Shown piece after piece: positions 54,239-63,817 of a stretch of DNA of 64,000 nt. Made by a program: the position numbers and the translations under genes. Below the pieces are notes generated by a model. The model was not told where the DNA came from. It was given only the letters and a program-made list of their open reading frames with translations, and made no database searches. Source of the stretch: Actinomyces oris (GTDB taxonomy: Bacteria; Actinomycetota; Actinomycetes; Actinomycetales; Actinomycetaceae); contig NZ_VICC01000001.1 of NCBI RefSeq assembly GCF_006546825.1, positions 622,191 through 686,190 of the forward strand. Reading direction: 5' to 3'. How positions within the stretch are numbered: position 1 is the first letter of the stretch; every line of letters begins with the position of its first letter.

Positions 54239-54437
54239 ACCGGGTCAGTTCGGCAGGCTTCGCCGCCCGACGGACCCGATCGATTCCACCCGGTGTCCCT
54301 GCACGCCGGTGGCAGGCGCACTGCGCGTCGGCTGATGCCGGCCGGCAGATACCGGTGCTGGCGGGCGCCGGCCGACGCCGGCCCATGGGGCGTGCCACGC
54401 CGCGGTGCGTCTCCACGCCCAAGGGTCGATCGGCCTA

Positions 54438-54443
54438 TATCTT
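54438..54443 (+). promoter_or_regulatory. -10 box (TATCTT) of a leaderless gene
   Basis: TATCTT, 6 nt, then ATG at 54450. It is identical in sequence and spacing to the box at 5369. Confidence 0.5.
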
Positions 54444-54449
54444 GAGCAT

Positions 54450-57400
54450 ATGACGCCTTCGTTCTTCTCCTTCGGCCGCAAACGGCGCGATGCTGCCCTG
54501 CGGGAGGATGAACGCAAGGGTGCCCGATCCTCGGCCGGCTCGGATCAAACCGCGAGCCGACAGCGTTTCGCCGCGGATCTGGGGGCTGTGGCCGCCGCAC
54601 CGCGCCAGCCCGAGCCCGCCCCCGCACCGGAGCCTCCCGCTCCTGCTCGCCCCGCGCCCGCACCGCCGCTGAGCGCGGCGGACGTCGAGCGGCGCGAACG
54701 CATTGACACGGCCCTGTCCACCTGGCGCAGCCAGCTCGTGGACCTGGGGGGCGTGGCCAGCCTGGACGACATCTCCCTGCTCGACGGCGTCGTCGACCTC
54801 ACCGCCGCCCACCCCTCCGGCCTGGCCCAGCTCTACGCCGGCCGCCCCACCAACCTGTCCAGCATCGTGCGCGAGCGCAACGCCCTGGGCGAGGCCCGCC
54901 AGTCCCTGCGCGAGGTCTCGGCGCGCACCGACGTGCTGGCCCGCCAGTTCGGCGTCGCCCCGGTCTACCTGGCCATCGGGGTGGCCACCTGGAACGAGAC
55001 GGTCCCCGAGGACGGCGAGGAGGACGGCAGCATCCACCTGGCCGACGGCGCCTCACCGGAGGCGGACCTGACCGCCCAGATCCCGCACGTCGAGCGCATC
55101 GCTGCCGAGCACGCCGCCCGCAACGCCCTGGCCGCCGCCGGACTGACCGTCCCCGAGGCCCCCTCGGCCCCGCGCGTGCGCACGGTCAACGCCCCGGTCC
55201 TGCTGCGCCCCGTGCGCCTGACCACCGCCACCGCGGACGCCACCCTCACCCTGGACCCCACCATCGAGGTCAACCCGGTCCTCACCCGCGCCCTGCGCCG
55301 CTACCAGTGCACCACCGACATCGGGGACATCGCCCGCGCCGCCCTGTCCTCGGCGGGCTTCACGCCGCGTGCGGCTCTGGCCCGCATCGGTGCCCTGGGC
55401 CGGCAGTTCCTGCCCGGCTTCGAGATTCACGAGCGCCTCGTCGTCGGCGCCTTCGTCCACCCCGGCCAGGCCCTGGTGGAGGACTTCGACGCCGTCCTGG
55501 AGCGCTCGCGCACCTCCGCCCTGGTTGCAGCCATCGCCGGGGACGAGGGGGCCCGCGAGGCCCTCAGCGTCGAGCTTCCCCCCGCCGTCCCCACCGACCG
55601 GGTCCCCGGCGCCGAGCGCGGCGTGGGCGACCTGGAGCCCGCCCAGCTCGACGTCATCGAGGCGGTGGGCACCGGGGCGAGCTTCCTCATCGACGCGCCC
55701 CCCGGCTCCGACGTCGCCGGCACCCTGGCCGCCGTCTTCGCCGACGCCGCCGCCTCCGGGCGCACCGTCCTGCACGTGCCCGCCACCAGCGCCGACGGAC
55801 ACGCCGTCGCGGCCGCCCTGCGCGAGGAGGGCCTGGGCTCCATGGTCCTGGACCTCACCGAGGACGCCGCCTGGCGCCAGCACGCCTCCGAGGGAATCCG
55901 CGAGAGCCTGGGCGTCCAGCCGCCCCAGCTCGACGTCGCCGGGATCATTGCCTCACGCGACCGCCTCACCTCGGTCCGCTCCCGCCTGGACCGCTACGTG
56001 CGCGCCCTGCACCGGCCCCGCGAGCCCTGGTCGGTCTCCGCCTACGAGGCGCTGCAGAAGCTCGCCGAGCTCACCAGCCGGCGCGACCGCGCAACCACCC
56101 GGGCCCGCATCGACGCCGAGCACCTGGGTCGCCTCGATGAGGACGGTCGGGAGCAGGCCCTGACCCTCCTGCGCCGCGGGCACACCCTGGGGCTGTTCAC
56201 CCCGGAGGTCTCCTCCAGCGCCTGGAACGGGATCCCGGTGGAGGACATGGACGAGGCCACCGACGCGCTCGTCCACCTGCGCGCCCTGGCCAACGACCTG
56301 CTGCCCACCATCCAGGAGCACACGGCCGTGGTCGCCCGCACCACCGGCCTGAGCCGGGCCCGCAACCTGGGCCAGTGGATCGAGCAGCTCGACATGTTCG
56401 ACGGCGTGCGCGAGTCCCTGGACGTCTTCCTGCCCGAGGTCTTCGAGCGCTCCGCCGCCGACATGGTCATCGCCACCGCCTCCAAGCGCTGGCGCGACGA
56501 GCGGGGCATCCACATGGATGGCTCGCGGCGCCGGCGCTTCACCCGGCAAGCCAATGACCTGGTGCGTCCGGGCCGTGTCGTCGATGACCTGCACGCCGAG
56601 CTGGTCAAGGTCCAGCGCCGCCGTGAGGTGTGGCGCCGCCACGACCCCGACGGCGGCTGGCCCCGCCTGCCCCAGGGCCTGGACGAGATGCGGCGCACCG
56701 CCGGCCGGGCCCGCGGCGCCGTGACCGAGGTGCAGCCGCTGCTGGGGCGCGCCCAGGACTCCCCGGTGCTCATGGAGATGCCCCTGGAGGATCTCCTGGA
56801 GCTGGCCCGCTCCCTGGCTGCTGACGACCTCACCGCCCAGAAGCTCCCCGAGGTCAACCGCATCCGCACCGAGCTCGAGACCCTGGGGCTGAACGACTTT
56901 GTGGCCGACATGGCTGTCCGCGGCGTCGAGGCCGACCAGCTCGAGCCCGAGCTCACCTACTGCTGGTGGTCCTCCCTGCTGGCGCAGACCCTCGCCGCCG
57001 ACCCCGACCTGGGCGGTCTCGACGCGCGCGCCCTGTCCCACATGGCCGTCTCGCTGCGCGAGCTCGACGCCGCCCACACGCGCTCCCTGTCGGGCCCCGT
57101 GGCCCAGGCCTGCGCCCGGCGGGTACGGGCCGCCGTCGAGCAGGACAAGGCCGACGCGCGCGCCCTGTATATCGCCCTGGCCCGTGAGGACGGCGTCCCG
57201 CTGCGGGAGATCATCGACGCCCACCCCATGGCCCTGCTGGCCCGGCCGATCTGGATCGTCCCGCCCACGCTCGTGCCCCAGATCTTCTCGCCCACCGCGG
57301 TGGTGGACCTGGCTGTGTTGGACGCCTCCACGCCCATGCCCGTCCCGCAGGTGCTGCCCGCCTTCGTGCGCGCCGAGCAGGTGCTCGTCGTCGGTGACTC

Positions 57401-58763
57401 CCGGCGTGCCACGACCGGCCTGGCCGCAGAGCTCGGCCCGCTCCTGCCCTCGCGGACTCTGCCGACCGCCCGCAACAGCCTCGACGCCGGCATCGCCTCC
57501 TTCCTGGCGGCCAACGGCTACGAGGGGGTCGTCGAGGCCGTGCCCTCCCCGCCGGGGGACACCTCCCTGACCCTGGAGCTCGTGGACGGGCGGGGCATGC
57601 CGGCCCCCGGGCAGACGGCGGTCGAGACAGTGGAGGCCGAGGTCTCCCGCGTCGTCGACATGGTCATCGACCGCGCCCTGACCCGTCCCGAGGAGTCCCT
57701 GGCCGTCATCGCCCTCAACCGGCTGCACGCCGACGCTCTGCGCTCGGCCATCACCCGGGCGGCCGCCGGCGCCCCCGCACTGGAGGAGTTCTTCGCCCCC
57801 GGGGCGGCAGAGCCCTTCACCGTCGTCGAGCTGGCCGAGGCCCGCGCCCTGCAGCGCGACCACATCATCATCTCGGTGGGTTACGCCAAGACCCCGCACG
57901 GGCGCACCATCCACAACTTCGGGCCCGTCTCGGACCACAGCGGCATGGTGGGGCTCGTCGAGGCCCTGTGCGCCTCGCGGGGCAGCACCCAGGTGGTCTC
58001 CTGCCTGGCGGCCGCAGACATTGACCGCGACCGGCTGCGCGCCCCTGGGGCCCGCCTGCTGCGTGAGGTCCTGGCCCGGGCCGAGGACTCCTCCCAGTCC
58101 GGCAACTCCGCCGGCAAGGTGCCCGACCGGCTCCTGGTGGACCTGGCCGAGCACCTGTGGCGCAAGGGCCTGTCGGTCGTGCCCCGCTACGGGACCGACG
58201 GCGGCGTGCGCATCCCGCTGGCCATCGGCCACCCCGACTACCCCGACGAGCTGCTCGTGGCGGTCCTGACCGACGACGTCGATTACATCTCCGAGCCCAG
58301 CCTGCGCCGGCGCGACCGGCACCGCGTCGAGCGCCTTGAGCGGCGCGGGTGGCGCGTCCACATGGCCTTCTCCGCCGGGGTGTTCGTGGACCCGGAGGCC
58401 GAGGCGAAAGCCGTCGAAGAGCTCGTCCTGGCCGTCCTGGTCGAGCGTCAGGGCGAGGCTGCCCCGGACATGGAGGCCGTGCCCGAGCGCGTTGACGACG
58501 CGGTGCGCGCCGTCCCCGAGGCGCCCGAGCCCGAGGCCACCGAGGCCCACGAGCGCACCGAGCGCCCCCGCATCGCCCAGGGGCTGCCGCTGCAGGCCTA
58601 CTCCGACGACCAGCTCGATGACCTCATGGCCTGGATCCGCTCCGACGGCGTGGGCCGCTCCGAGGCAGGGGAAGTCGAGGAGCTGCGGTCCGCTCTGGCG
58701 CTGCGTCGCCGCGGATCGGGGATCGACGCGGTCCTGGCCAACGCCGTGCGGCGCACCCGCTGA
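54450..58763 (+). CDS. Large SF1-helicase-like protein with C-terminal restriction-endonuclease-like domain
   Basis: 1,437-aa protein of the actinobacterial DUF4011/SF1-helicase-like group. After a disordered Pro/Ala N-terminus, the region at ~400-425 (DLEPAQLDVIEAVGTGASFLIDAPPGS) matches the Q-motif/Walker A position. It lacks the G-K-T/S of a functional P-loop (APPGSDVAGT). Later helicase-like segments include LAVIALNRLHADALRSAI and the motif V-like HIIISVGYAKTPHGRTIHNFG. From ~1225 a REase-like (MTES_1575/Vsr-type) domain follows: LAEHLWRKGLSVVPRYGTDG, IPLAIGHPDYPDELLVAVLT, DRHRVERLERRGWRVH. It probably binds DNA without ATP hydrolysis. The ATG at 54450 is set by the TATCTT box. Confidence 0.78.
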   Translation: MTPSFFSFGRKRRDAALREDERKGARSSAGSDQTASRQRFAADLGAVAAAPRQPEPAPAPEPPAPARPAPAPPLSAADVERRERIDTALSTWRSQLVDLGGVASLDDISLLDGVVDLTAAHPSGLAQLYAGRPTNLSSIVRERNALGEARQSLREVSARTDVLARQFGVAPVYLAIGVATWNETVPEDGEEDGSIHLADGASPEADLTAQIPHVERIAAEHAARNALAAAGLTVPEAPSAPRVRTVNAPVLLRPVRLTTATADATLTLDPTIEVNPVLTRALRRYQCTTDIGDIARAALSSAGFTPRAALARIGALGRQFLPGFEIHERLVVGAFVHPGQALVEDFDAVLERSRTSALVAAIAGDEGAREALSVELPPAVPTDRVPGAERGVGDLEPAQLDVIEAVGTGASFLIDAPPGSDVAGTLAAVFADAAASGRTVLHVPATSADGHAVAAALREEGLGSMVLDLTEDAAWRQHASEGIRESLGVQPPQLDVAGIIASRDRLTSVRSRLDRYVRALHRPREPWSVSAYEALQKLAELTSRRDRATTRARIDAEHLGRLDEDGREQALTLLRRGHTLGLFTPEVSSSAWNGIPVEDMDEATDALVHLRALANDLLPTIQEHTAVVARTTGLSRARNLGQWIEQLDMFDGVRESLDVFLPEVFERSAADMVIATASKRWRDERGIHMDGSRRRRFTRQANDLVRPGRVVDDLHAELVKVQRRREVWRRHDPDGGWPRLPQGLDEMRRTAGRARGAVTEVQPLLGRAQDSPVLMEMPLEDLLELARSLAADDLTAQKLPEVNRIRTELETLGLNDFVADMAVRGVEADQLEPELTYCWWSSLLAQTLAADPDLGGLDARALSHMAVSLRELDAAHTRSLSGPVAQACARRVRAAVEQDKADARALYIALAREDGVPLREIIDAHPMALLARPIWIVPPTLVPQIFSPTAVVDLAVLDASTPMPVPQVLPAFVRAEQVLVVGDSRRATTGLAAELGPLLPSRTLPTARNSLDAGIASFLAANGYEGVVEAVPSPPGDTSLTLELVDGRGMPAPGQTAVETVEAEVSRVVDMVIDRALTRPEESLAVIALNRLHADALRSAITRAAAGAPALEEFFAPGAAEPFTVVELAEARALQRDHIIISVGYAKTPHGRTIHNFGPVSDHSGMVGLVEALCASRGSTQVVSCLAAADIDRDRLRAPGARLLREVLARAEDSSQSGNSAGKVPDRLLVDLAEHLWRKGLSVVPRYGTDGGVRIPLAIGHPDYPDELLVAVLTDDVDYISEPSLRRRDRHRVERLERRGWRVHMAFSAGVFVDPEAEAKAVEELVLAVLVERQGEAAPDMEAVPERVDDAVRAVPEAPEPEATEAHERTERPRIAQGLPLQAYSDDQLDDLMAWIRSDGVGRSEAGEVEELRSALALRRRGSGIDAVLANAVRRTR

Positions 58764-58791
58764 AGCCGCCCGAGCGGTACTGGATGACGCA

Positions 58792-59142
58792 GTGAACGAC
58801 CATGGCGCCTCAAGCCATGCCGTGAGTGATGGCGTGAACCGCACAGTGAATGACGCCGTCGTGACCGGTGGATCGGGCCGCGGGCGGGCCGCGGAGGCGG
58901 AGCCAGGCAGCGACGTGACGCCTGAGCGGGGGAGTGCGCGGCGACGTCGTCGAGTGGTGGCGCTCTCGCCCCGGGACCAGGCGCGTGTGGCCCGCGGTCA
59001 GAACCCGGAGGACCTGGCGAGGGCGGACTACGAGCACGACGCCCTCAGCGGTCCCGCGGAGGGGCTCGACGCCCCCGCCCCTGGTGGCACCGGCTCCAAT
59101 GACGCCCGCCTCCGGCGCGACGTCCCCCCGCACTGGGGCTGA
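58792..59142 (+). CDS. Small basic/acidic hypothetical protein
   Basis: 116-aa predicted protein. The C-terminal half looks conserved and coding: ARRRRRVVALSPRDQARVAR, GQNPEDLARADYEHDALSGP and NDARLRRDVPPHWG. The N-terminal half is low complexity, and several GTG codons could serve as start (58792, 58819 and others). It follows the large helicase-like gene by 28 bp on the same strand, so it may be co-transcribed and functionally linked. A strong terminator ends the unit. I do not recognise a family. Confidence 0.55.
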   Translation: MNDHGASSHAVSDGVNRTVNDAVVTGGSGRGRAAEAEPGSDVTPERGSARRRRRVVALSPRDQARVARGQNPEDLARADYEHDALSGPAEGLDAPAPGGTGSNDARLRRDVPPHWG

Positions 59143-59164
59143 TATCGAGCCGCTGCGGGCACGC

Positions 59165-59203
59165 GGAAGGCCCCGCCGATCATGAGGATCGGCGGGGCCT
59201 TCC
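59165..59203. terminator. Bidirectional hairpin terminator
   Basis: A 17-bp perfect stem (59165-59181 with 59187-59203) and a 5-nt loop between the convergent small gene and mscL. Confidence 0.88.
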
Positions 59204-59233
59204 GGTGATGCGATGCTCAGATCGCTGGGGGAC

Positions 59234-59674
59234 TCAGCGCTTGGTGGCGAGCAGGTCGCGGATCTCGGTGAGCAGCTCGACGTCGGTGACCTCGTTGGCC
59301 TCCTCCTCGGCCTTCTGCTTGGCCAGGCGCTCCTTGATCGTGTTCATCGGCATGACAATGGCGAAGTAGACGGCGATCGCGATAAGGATGAAGTTGATGA
59401 TGGTGGTGACAATCTCACCGGGCATCACGAAGCCGTCAGGGTTGGCGGCGAGCTCCTTGGCGGTGGCCAGGTGGAACGTGTACTTACCGTCCTGGTACAG
59501 GGAGAACGCTCCCAGCGAGTCGAAGTTCGGCTGGCCGATGAGCTGACCAATGATGGTCATGATGACCTTGGTAATGGAGTCAACGATCGGCTTGAACGCG
59601 CCACCGATGATAACGGCGACGGCGAGCTCGAGGGCGTTGCCCTGGGCAATGAACTCCTTGAATCCCTTGATCAT
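59234..59674 (-). CDS. mscL: Large-conductance mechanosensitive channel MscL
   Basis: 146-aa pentameric emergency-release channel. The N-terminal amphipathic helix and TM1 read MIKGFKEFIAQGNALELAVA VIIGGAFKPIV; TM2 is TTIINFILIAIAVYFAIVMP; the charged C-terminal helix is ERLAKQKAEEEA. Family length and order are normal. The ATG follows AAAGGA at 6 nt. It lies between the convergent terminator at 59165 and the SAF-domain gene upstream on the same strand, about 100 bp away. Confidence 0.96.
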   Translation of the reverse strand: MIKGFKEFIAQGNALELAVAVIIGGAFKPIVDSITKVIMTIIGQLIGQPNFDSLGAFSLYQDGKYTFHLATAKELAANPDGFVMPGEIVTTIINFILIAIAVYFAIVMPMNTIKERLAKQKAEEEANEVTDVELLTEIRDLLATKR

Positions 59675-59776
59675 GGCGATCCTTTCTAGCGGCGCGGGCA
59701 GACGTCTGCCGGGGGTGCGCCATCGGGGGCTGAAAGTGAGAGTGTCTTGTCATTCGCGTAAGACGTCGCAGCGGCA

Positions 59777-60748
59777 TTACGGGCTCAGCGCAATGCCGAG
59801 CGTGCTATTCGTAGCCGCGCCAACGACCAGAGTAGCGCTACTTGCAGGAATAGCCAGTGTGATAAGTGTTACTTTCTTGTGTCCTGTCCATTGCTCACCT
59901 TCTCCGACCTGCTGAATCATCACTACTCGGGCTCCAGAACAGAGAACTGTGCTGCGAGTTTCGAAAGGCGCGACAGGTATTCCTTGGGAAATGCTCTGAG
60001 AAGACTCCTGAAATCCTGGTGATCCCTGGTCGGTTGGTGAAGAAGGGGTGTCGGAGCCGGTCGAGGAACTCGTTGTCGAGCTGTTCCCCGGGTCTTTCGG
60101 TGCGGTGGGGGACTCGGACTGCTCTCCGGGATTCTGTGCCGTCCCGCCCTGAGAGGCGTCGTTCTGCCCCGGCGGCGCCCAGTCCTCAGAGGCCTGCCCG
60201 ATGATGTCCACCCGCGCGCCGGGGCGCGCCAGCTCGGCTCCGACGTCGATAGGCACCTGGACCAGTCGCTCGTCGTCTCCCAGCTGCTGGGCCAAGGAGC
60301 CGCTGGTCATTGAGGCCGTCAGCACCGTGCCCTTCTCCAGGGAGATGGCGGCCCGACTCCCGACCGCCTGCCCCACGGAGGTCAACGGGGACTGGGGGAG
60401 GGCGCCGGCCGGAAGGTTGCTGATCGAGACGTCCTGCTCGGTGAGGACCGCTCCGGCGCTGATCGAGCGCGAGGCGACAAGAACCTGCTGCCCGCGTTCG
60501 GGGCCGGGACGCAGCACGCTGAGGGCCACCAGGACCGCGGTTCCCAGGCAGAGTGCCACCACCAGGTGGCGATGGCGCCACAGCAGAAGCGATGGACGGC
60601 CCCCGGCCCATCCGGTCCATCCGGCCCGGCCACTGGGGCGGGCCGGACGGGAGTCGGAGGCGATGGAGCGCGGCGACCCGCCGTGATCCTGAGGATCCCG
60701 AGAGGCGCTGAGAGAGGGGTGGCGGGGCAGTCCGTGGCGAGGTCTCAT
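59777..60748 (-). CDS. SAF-domain (CpaB/RcpC-like) membrane protein
   Basis: 323-aa protein. A basic N-terminus with Pro/Ser/Arg is followed by one membrane helix (about 57-75, HLVVALCLGTAVLVALSVL). The SAF domain reads QQVLVASRSISAGAVLTEQD and SISNLPAGALPQ, then SRAAISLEKGTVLTASM. The rest resembles the CpaB/RcpC body, split by a Ser/Thr/Pro/Gly-rich insert (about 195-250). CpaB proteins assemble Flp/Tad pili, but no tad genes are adjacent, so the role is open. The ATG at 60746-60748 is a best guess. The 3' part of the gene is noticeably less GC-rich. Confidence 0.75.
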   Translation of the reverse strand: MRPRHGLPRHPSLSASRDPQDHGGSPRSIASDSRPARPSGRAGWTGWAGGRPSLLLWRHRHLVVALCLGTAVLVALSVLRPGPERGQQVLVASRSISAGAVLTEQDVSISNLPAGALPQSPLTSVGQAVGSRAAISLEKGTVLTASMTSGSLAQQLGDDERLVQVPIDVGAELARPGARVDIIGQASEDWAPPGQNDASQGGTAQNPGEQSESPTAPKDPGNSSTTSSSTGSDTPSSPTDQGSPGFQESSQSISQGIPVAPFETRSTVLCSGARVVMIQQVGEGEQWTGHKKVTLITLAIPASSATLVVGAATNSTLGIALSP

Positions 60749-60860
60749 GTCATCAGGGTCCGGTGGCCGGCGGCCTCCCGGCACGCCCGCTCCTTGGCGT
60801 TGTGGACAGAGGGCGCCGCCGGCGAGCCTGTGGCCCCCGGAGGCCCGCGGCGTCGGTGGC

Positions 60861-61523
60861 TCAGGACTCCGACGACAGGGAGTGCGCCGGTGAGCCGGCG
60901 GCCAGCAGGAACCACTCCTGGGCCGTGATGACGGCGTCCACGGGCTCGTCGTGCTCCTCCATCGGCAGCGGCCCGGGCACCAGCTCCTCGGGGTGAAGGA
61001 TGGCGAAGGTGTGGGCCTCAGGGGAGCGCAGGGGCAGCATGCGGTCGTACCAGCCGCCGCCCTGTCCCAGGCGGCGCCCGGCACTGTCCACGGCCAGCGC
61101 TGGAATGATGAGGGCGTCGACCTGGCCGACCGCCTCGGCCGGCAGGGTGGGGCCACTGGGCTCCGGGGGGCGCCTCGGCGCCCGCTCCGCCAGGTCCTCA
61201 CCTCCCTGGAACAGCCCCCAGCAGCGCGCCAGGCGGGGTCCGAGCACCGGCAGCAGGACCTGGACGCCGCCCTCGTGAAGCCGCTCCAGCAGCAGTCGGG
61301 TACAGGGCTCTGCCCCCACGGACACGAAGGCCGCCACCCTCTGTGCGCCGGCCACCGCCTCCAGAGCGTGCTCAGTCAGAGCCTCGCAGTCCGCCGAGTG
61401 CCCCTGGGGCGGGTGGTGGTGATGGGCGCGTCGGTGCGCCCGCAGCACCTTGCGCAGCTCGTCCTTGGCGTCGTCGAGCTCGAGTCGGCCCGTGTCGGGA
61501 AGGTCCAGCGCGCCGGTCGTCAT
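60861..61523 (-). CDS. 5-formyltetrahydrofolate cyclo-ligase
   Basis: 220-aa cytoplasmic enzyme that converts 5-formyl-THF to 5,10-methenyl-THF with ATP. The family signature is GQGGGWYDRML (usually G-x-G-G-G-Y-Y-D-R). Also visible are an N-terminal helix AKDELRKVLRAHRRAHHHHP (the normal K-x-x-L-R-x-x-x-R with an unusual His cluster), LLPVLGPRLARCWGLF and ALIIPALAVDSAGRRLG. The ATG at 61521-61523 follows GAGGATGG. Divergent from moeA, 95 bp away; a common neighbour of moeA and galU in actinobacteria. Confidence 0.9.
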   Translation of the reverse strand: MTTGALDLPDTGRLELDDAKDELRKVLRAHRRAHHHHPPQGHSADCEALTEHALEAVAGAQRVAAFVSVGAEPCTRLLLERLHEGGVQVLLPVLGPRLARCWGLFQGGEDLAERAPRRPPEPSGPTLPAEAVGQVDALIIPALAVDSAGRRLGQGGGWYDRMLPLRSPEAHTFAILHPEELVPGPLPMEEHDEPVDAVITAQEWFLLAAGSPAHSLSSES

Positions 61524-61605
61524 GGTCCCATCCTCGCAGGTGATGACGCGTCGTGTCTGAACCGTTCGTCCCGGCGGGGCACGGCGCATGTCGTCAACCT
61601 GACGG

Positions 61606-61611
61606 TAACCT
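61606..61611 (+). promoter_or_regulatory. -10 box (TAACCT) of leaderless moeA
   Basis: TAACCT, 7 nt, then ATG at 61619. Confidence 0.5.
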
Positions 61612-61618
61612 GAGTGCC

Positions 61619-62830
61619 ATGAGAACAGTGGCCGAGCACCTGGCCGCCTGCCTGGAGATCGCCCAGGCGGCAGCACCCCTCGACGTGGTCCTCCCCGACG
61701 CCGTCGGATGCGTCCTGGCCCAGGACGTCGCCGCCGGAATCGACCTGCCCGCCGTGGACCTGGCTGGACAGGACGGCTACGCGGTCATCGCCCAGGACGT
61801 TGCCGAGGCTGATCGCCACAACCCGCTCGTGCTCGACGTCGTCGACGCGGTGCGCGCCGGCGACATGCGCCCCTGCCACCTCGTCTCCGGTGCCGCCGTC
61901 CTCATTGACTCCGGCGCCCCCATGCCGCTGGGCGCCGACGCCGTCATCCCCTGGGCCGACACCGACCGCGGCGAGTCCCGGGTGACCATCCACCGCGCCG
62001 TCGCGGCCGGCGACAATGTCCGCCGCCGTGCCGAGGACGTGAAGTCGGGCACGACTGTCCTCAAGCGAGGCTCGCGCATCAGCGCCCGCCATGTGGCCCT
62101 GCTGGCGGGCCTCGGGATGCACCGGGTGCGCGTGCGCCCCGCCCCGCGCGTCGTCGTGGTCTCCATCGGGGACGAGCTGGTCGAGCCCGGCCAGTCCCGC
62201 GAGGCCGGGGACGTCTTCGACGCCAACGGCCACGCCCTGGCCTGCGCGGTCACCGACGCCGGCGGCCAAGCCTTCCGGGTGGCCGCCGTCCCCGACGAGC
62301 TGCGCGCCCTGGCCGACACCATCGAGGACCAGCTGGTGCGCGCCGACGTCCTCATCACCACCGGGGGCTTGAGCGTCGGGCAGGGCGACACCGTCAAAGA
62401 CGTTCTGGCCCCCCTGGGCTCGGTGCGCTTCGACGCCGTCGCCATGTCCCCGGGCCGCCAGCTCGGCGTCGGGACGGTCGAGGGCACCCCGATCTTCTGC
62501 CTGCCCGGCGACCCGGTCAGCGCCCAGATCGCCTTCGAGACCTTCGTGCGCCCGGTCCTGCGCCAGATCGCCGGACGCACCTCCCTGCACCGCTCCAGCC
62601 TGGCGGCCACCATCTCCGAGGGCTGGCACTCCCCGAGCGGCAAGCGCGAATTCGTCCCCGTGCACGTCAGCGGCTCGCCATCCCGCGGATACCGCGCCGA
62701 GCCGACGGCGCCGCCGGGCACGGTCCGACTGCACGGCCTGTCCGAGGCCAACGCCATCGCCGTCGTGCCCGAGGACACGAGCACCGTGGTGGCCGGTGAC
62801 ACCCTCCACTGCCTTCTGCTGGACGCCTGA
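61619..62830 (+). CDS. moeA: Molybdopterin molybdenumtransferase MoeA
   Basis: 403-aa enzyme that inserts molybdate into adenylylated molybdopterin, the last step of Mo-cofactor synthesis. Visible motifs: VDLAGQDGYAVIAQD (usually S-x-x-D-G-Y-A), APMPLGADAVIPWAD, VVSIGDELVEPG with VFDANGHALA, TTGGLSVGQGDTVKDVL (the MPT-binding G-G-x-S-x-G-x-x-D) and the C-terminal FCLPGDPVSAQIAFETFV. Length is normal. The ATG at 61619 is set by TAACCT. The stop codon overlaps the GNAT gene ATG (TGATG). Other moa/mob genes are not in the window. Confidence 0.94.
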   Translation: MRTVAEHLAACLEIAQAAAPLDVVLPDAVGCVLAQDVAAGIDLPAVDLAGQDGYAVIAQDVAEADRHNPLVLDVVDAVRAGDMRPCHLVSGAAVLIDSGAPMPLGADAVIPWADTDRGESRVTIHRAVAAGDNVRRRAEDVKSGTTVLKRGSRISARHVALLAGLGMHRVRVRPAPRVVVVSIGDELVEPGQSREAGDVFDANGHALACAVTDAGGQAFRVAAVPDELRALADTIEDQLVRADVLITTGGLSVGQGDTVKDVLAPLGSVRFDAVAMSPGRQLGVGTVEGTPIFCLPGDPVSAQIAFETFVRPVLRQIAGRTSLHRSSLAATISEGWHSPSGKREFVPVHVSGSPSRGYRAEPTAPPGTVRLHGLSEANAIAVVPEDTSTVVAGDTLHCLLLDA

Positions 62831-63576
62831 TGTCCGACTCTGCCCCGACGACGCCCGCCGACTCCCTCGGCGGGGAGCTGCGGCGGGCCATCGCCGGCCT
62901 GCTGCTCGGGGCCGGGATGCCGGCGCGCTTCACCTGGCCGGTACGCCTCGAGCCTGAGGCCGCCCTGGGGGAGCGGGAACCCGGTGCCACGCAGTCGCCC
63001 GAGCGCCCCTCAGTCGTTGTGCGCGAGCTGCGGGCCGAGGATGAGGCGCCCTGGAGGGCGCTGCGGCTGGCGGACAACGACCGGCTCGCTCCCTGGGAGG
63101 CCACCTTGCCGGCCGGTGGCGGGGAGACGCTGAGCACCTTCCCGGTCTTCCTGCGTCGCCAGACGCGCCGGGCCAGGCTCGCCGAGGCGATGCCCTTCGT
63201 TGTCGAGGTCGACGGCGCCTTCGCCGGCCAGATTGCCGTCGACCCGATCACTTGGGGGGCCACGCGCAGCGCCCAGGTCGGCTACTGGATCGGCTCGGCC
63301 TGGCAGGGCAGGGGGATCATGCGCCTGGCGGTGGCCCTCGTCCTGGACCACCTGCTGGGGCCGGTGGGGCTGCACCGCGTGGAGATCAACGTGCGCCCCG
63401 ACAACGAGCGGAGCCTGGCCCTGTGTCGCGGTCTCGGGCTGCGCGAGGAGGGGTTGCGTCGCGGCTACATGCACATCAACGGCGCCTGGGCCGACCACGT
63501 CTCCTTTGCAGCCCTCGCCGAGGAGGTCCACGGGCCCGAAGGTGCCAGATTCGAGCAGCGACTCGCGCGCGGGTGA
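62830..63576 (+). CDS. GNAT acetyltransferase, RimJ/RimL type
   Basis: 248-aa N-acetyltransferase. A ~55-residue N-terminal segment of its own (RRAIAGLLLGAGMPARFTWP) precedes a RimJ-like GNAT domain: VVRELRAEDEAPWRALRLAD, FVVEVDGAFAGQIAV, the acetyl-CoA loop QVGYWIGSAWQGRGIMRLAV, and HRVEINVRPDNERSLALCRG LGLREEG. The closest activity in the family is acetylation of ribosomal protein N-termini, but the substrate is not deducible here. Translationally coupled to moeA by the TGATG overlap, a conserved actinobacterial moeA-rimJ pairing. Confidence 0.92.
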   Translation: MSDSAPTTPADSLGGELRRAIAGLLLGAGMPARFTWPVRLEPEAALGEREPGATQSPERPSVVVRELRAEDEAPWRALRLADNDRLAPWEATLPAGGGETLSTFPVFLRRQTRRARLAEAMPFVVEVDGAFAGQIAVDPITWGATRSAQVGYWIGSAWQGRGIMRLAVALVLDHLLGPVGLHRVEINVRPDNERSLALCRGLGLREEGLRRGYMHINGAWADHVSFAALAEEVHGPEGARFEQRLARG

Positions 63577-63817
63577 CCGTTTTTCACGGCGATCGCGCCG
63601 GTGGGGGTGGGGTGCTCGCGGGGGAGCGGCGGGTGTGCCGACGGCGCGTTCGGGCAGGCTGTCTGCCGGTCGGTCACGGCGTGCCCAGAGAGGCGGAAGA
63701 AACGTGTGTGACTCATGTGGTGACAGGGGTGTCGTACTGACAGTGTGACGTCGTGAATCCCAGGTATTTCGAAGGAAAGCCGGAGTGTTCCTGCGCGGGG
63801 ACGAGGGCAGGCGCACT

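Noticed and set aside
54240-54449. A gene between attR and the large helicase-like protein
   Set aside because: Only short, motif-free frames; the in-frame ATG at 54405 lies upstream of the TATCTT promoter box and would not be transcribed from it.
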